NCBI GenBank assembly: GCA_022447495.1 | Contig: JAKVBH010000013.1 | Location: forward strand, 1-64,000 | Reading direction: 5' to 3' | DNA: 64,000 bases | DNA from: Marinovum sp. | GTDB taxonomy: Bacteria > Pseudomonadota > Alphaproteobacteria > Rhodobacterales > Rhodobacteraceae | Shown: piece after piece, positions 63,500-64,000 of the stretch | How positions within the stretch are numbered: the first letter of the stretch is position 1 | How the letters are laid out: every line of letters starts with the position of its first letter | Program-made: the position numbers and the translations under genes | The notes under the pieces: generated by a model | The model's database searches: none | The model's input: only the letters and a program-made list of their open reading frames with translations | What the model was told of the DNA's origin: nothing

Positions 63500-64000
63500 A
63501 TGACTGAAACAATCCGATTGACCGCAGCCCAAGCCATGGTGCGCTACCTTGCTGCCCAGAAAAACGCCGCGGGCGAGACCTATATCGCAGGCTGCTGGGC
63601 CATCTTTGGCCATGGCAATGTCGCGGGCCTTGGCGAAGCGCTCTATGGCGCGCGCGATGTGTTGCCGACCTATCGCGGCCACAATGAACAAACGATGGCC
63701 CACACCGCCATCGCCTATGGCAAACAATCGCGCCGCGACCGCGCGATGATGGTCACCACCTCCATCGGTCCAGGCGCCACCAATGTAGTTACCGCGGCTG
63801 CCTTGGCCCATTGCAACCGTTTGCCGGTTCTGATTGTACCGGGTGATGTCTTTGCCTCTCGGGCGCCGGATCCGGTGCTGCAACAGCCTGAGGTTTTTGG
63901 CGACGGTACCGTCAGCGCCAATGATTGTTTCCGCCCGGTGTCGCGCTATTACGACCGCATCACGCGCCCTGAACATTTATTGACCGCGCTTCCCAGGGCC
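63500..64000 (+). CDS. iolD: 3D-(3,5/4)-trihydroxycyclohexane-1,2-dione hydrolase IolD (partial, cut by window end)
   Basis: The first 167 residues of a thiamine-diphosphate enzyme of the acetolactate-synthase fold. It begins MTETIRLTAAQAMVRYLAAQ, then AGCWAIFGHGNVAGLGEAL and ATNVVTAAALAHCNRLPVL, strings characteristic of IolD, which opens the ring in myo-inositol catabolism. ATGs at 63497 and 63500 lie behind GGAG; the second has better spacing. The frame is open at the window edge. It identifies the preceding ABC genes as cyclitol uptake. Confidence 0.9.
   Translation, partial: MTETIRLTAAQAMVRYLAAQKNAAGETYIAGCWAIFGHGNVAGLGEALYGARDVLPTYRGHNEQTMAHTAIAYGKQSRRDRAMMVTTSIGPGATNVVTAAALAHCNRLPVLIVPGDVFASRAPDPVLQQPEVFGDGTVSANDCFRPVSRYYDRITRPEHLLTALPRA

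Noticed and set aside
63294-63500. 68-codon open frame between the ABC ATPase and iolD
   Set aside because: No family resemblance; it probably is the iolD leader. A ribosome-binding-like GGAGG exists but the peptide is low complexity.
1-64000. CRISPR array
   Set aside because: No set of regularly spaced repeats was found; the only exact tandem repeat of note is the 20-bp pair at 60051-60090.

Overview
The window looks like a chromosome segment of a marine alphaproteobacterium of the Rhodobacterales (Roseobacter group). This rests on protein similarity recognised by eye and on familiar gene neighbourhoods: putR/putA, irr-fabA-fabB-fabI, miaB-ompA-phoH-ybeY, argP/lysE-type exporter, pxpB-pxpC, HNOB plus HNOBA-GGDEF, and an inositol ABC transporter followed by iolD. 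Genes are dense, many overlap by four bases (ATGA/GTGA), and several use TTG or GTG starts behind strong Shine-Dalgarno sequences.

Layout. 1-0.6 kb: no recognisable gene, then tRNA-Leu(UAA) with a perfect terminator stem. 0.75-6.6 kb: TPR protein, putR/putA (proline to glutamate), rhomboid protease, a stand-alone receiver-domain protein. 7-10.3 kb: irr and unsaturated fatty acid genes fabA, fabB, fabI. 10.4-16 kb: two uncharacterised proteins, miaB, an OmpA-domain protein and a lipoprotein that share an unusual module, phoH, ybeY. 16-22.7 kb: quinone oxidoreductase, XRE regulator, hisN-type phosphatase, and two purine deaminases (8-oxoguanine and guanine) separated by a 5'-truncated RHS tip. 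22.7-32.6 kb: mgtE, 5-FTHF cyclo-ligase, a small surface-polysaccharide set (flippase, galE, GT2), a YmdB-like phosphoesterase, an EamA transporter and an SLC13 transporter.

32.6-38.6 kb is an eroded region: the hexuronate genes uxaC, uxuB and uxuA are all pseudogenes, broken by stops, frameshifts and a nested pair of IS5-family (IS427-like) elements. 38.7-42.5 kb: class I glutamine amidotransferase, a second SLC13 transporter, and a YdeI-family pseudogene. 42.5-51.6 kb: yebC, pxpBC, argP with a LysE-type exporter, two EamA transporters, an XRE regulator, a fatty acid desaturase, a NUDIX hydrolase and a DUF983 protein.

51.8-59.7 kb: a cluster of EF-hand protein, ECF sigma factor, membrane protein and CpxP-like periplasmic protein; a PleD-like diguanylate cyclase; DUF3572, a HAD phosphatase, an MttB-family methyltransferase; and an HNOB protein coupled to an HNOBA-GGDEF cyclase. 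59.7-64 kb: a regulatory region with two identical tandem 20-bp repeats centred on AACCGGTT, then the substrate-binding protein, permease and ATPase of a probable inositol ABC importer and the start of iolD, cut by the window end.

The strongest observations are the hexuronate operon graveyard with its nested IS elements, the HNOB protein that seems to lack the usual haem-binding residues beside an HNOBA-GGDEF partner, the tandem operator ahead of the inositol genes, and the orphan RHS tip between two purine deaminases. All family assignments come from reading the translations; no database search was run.
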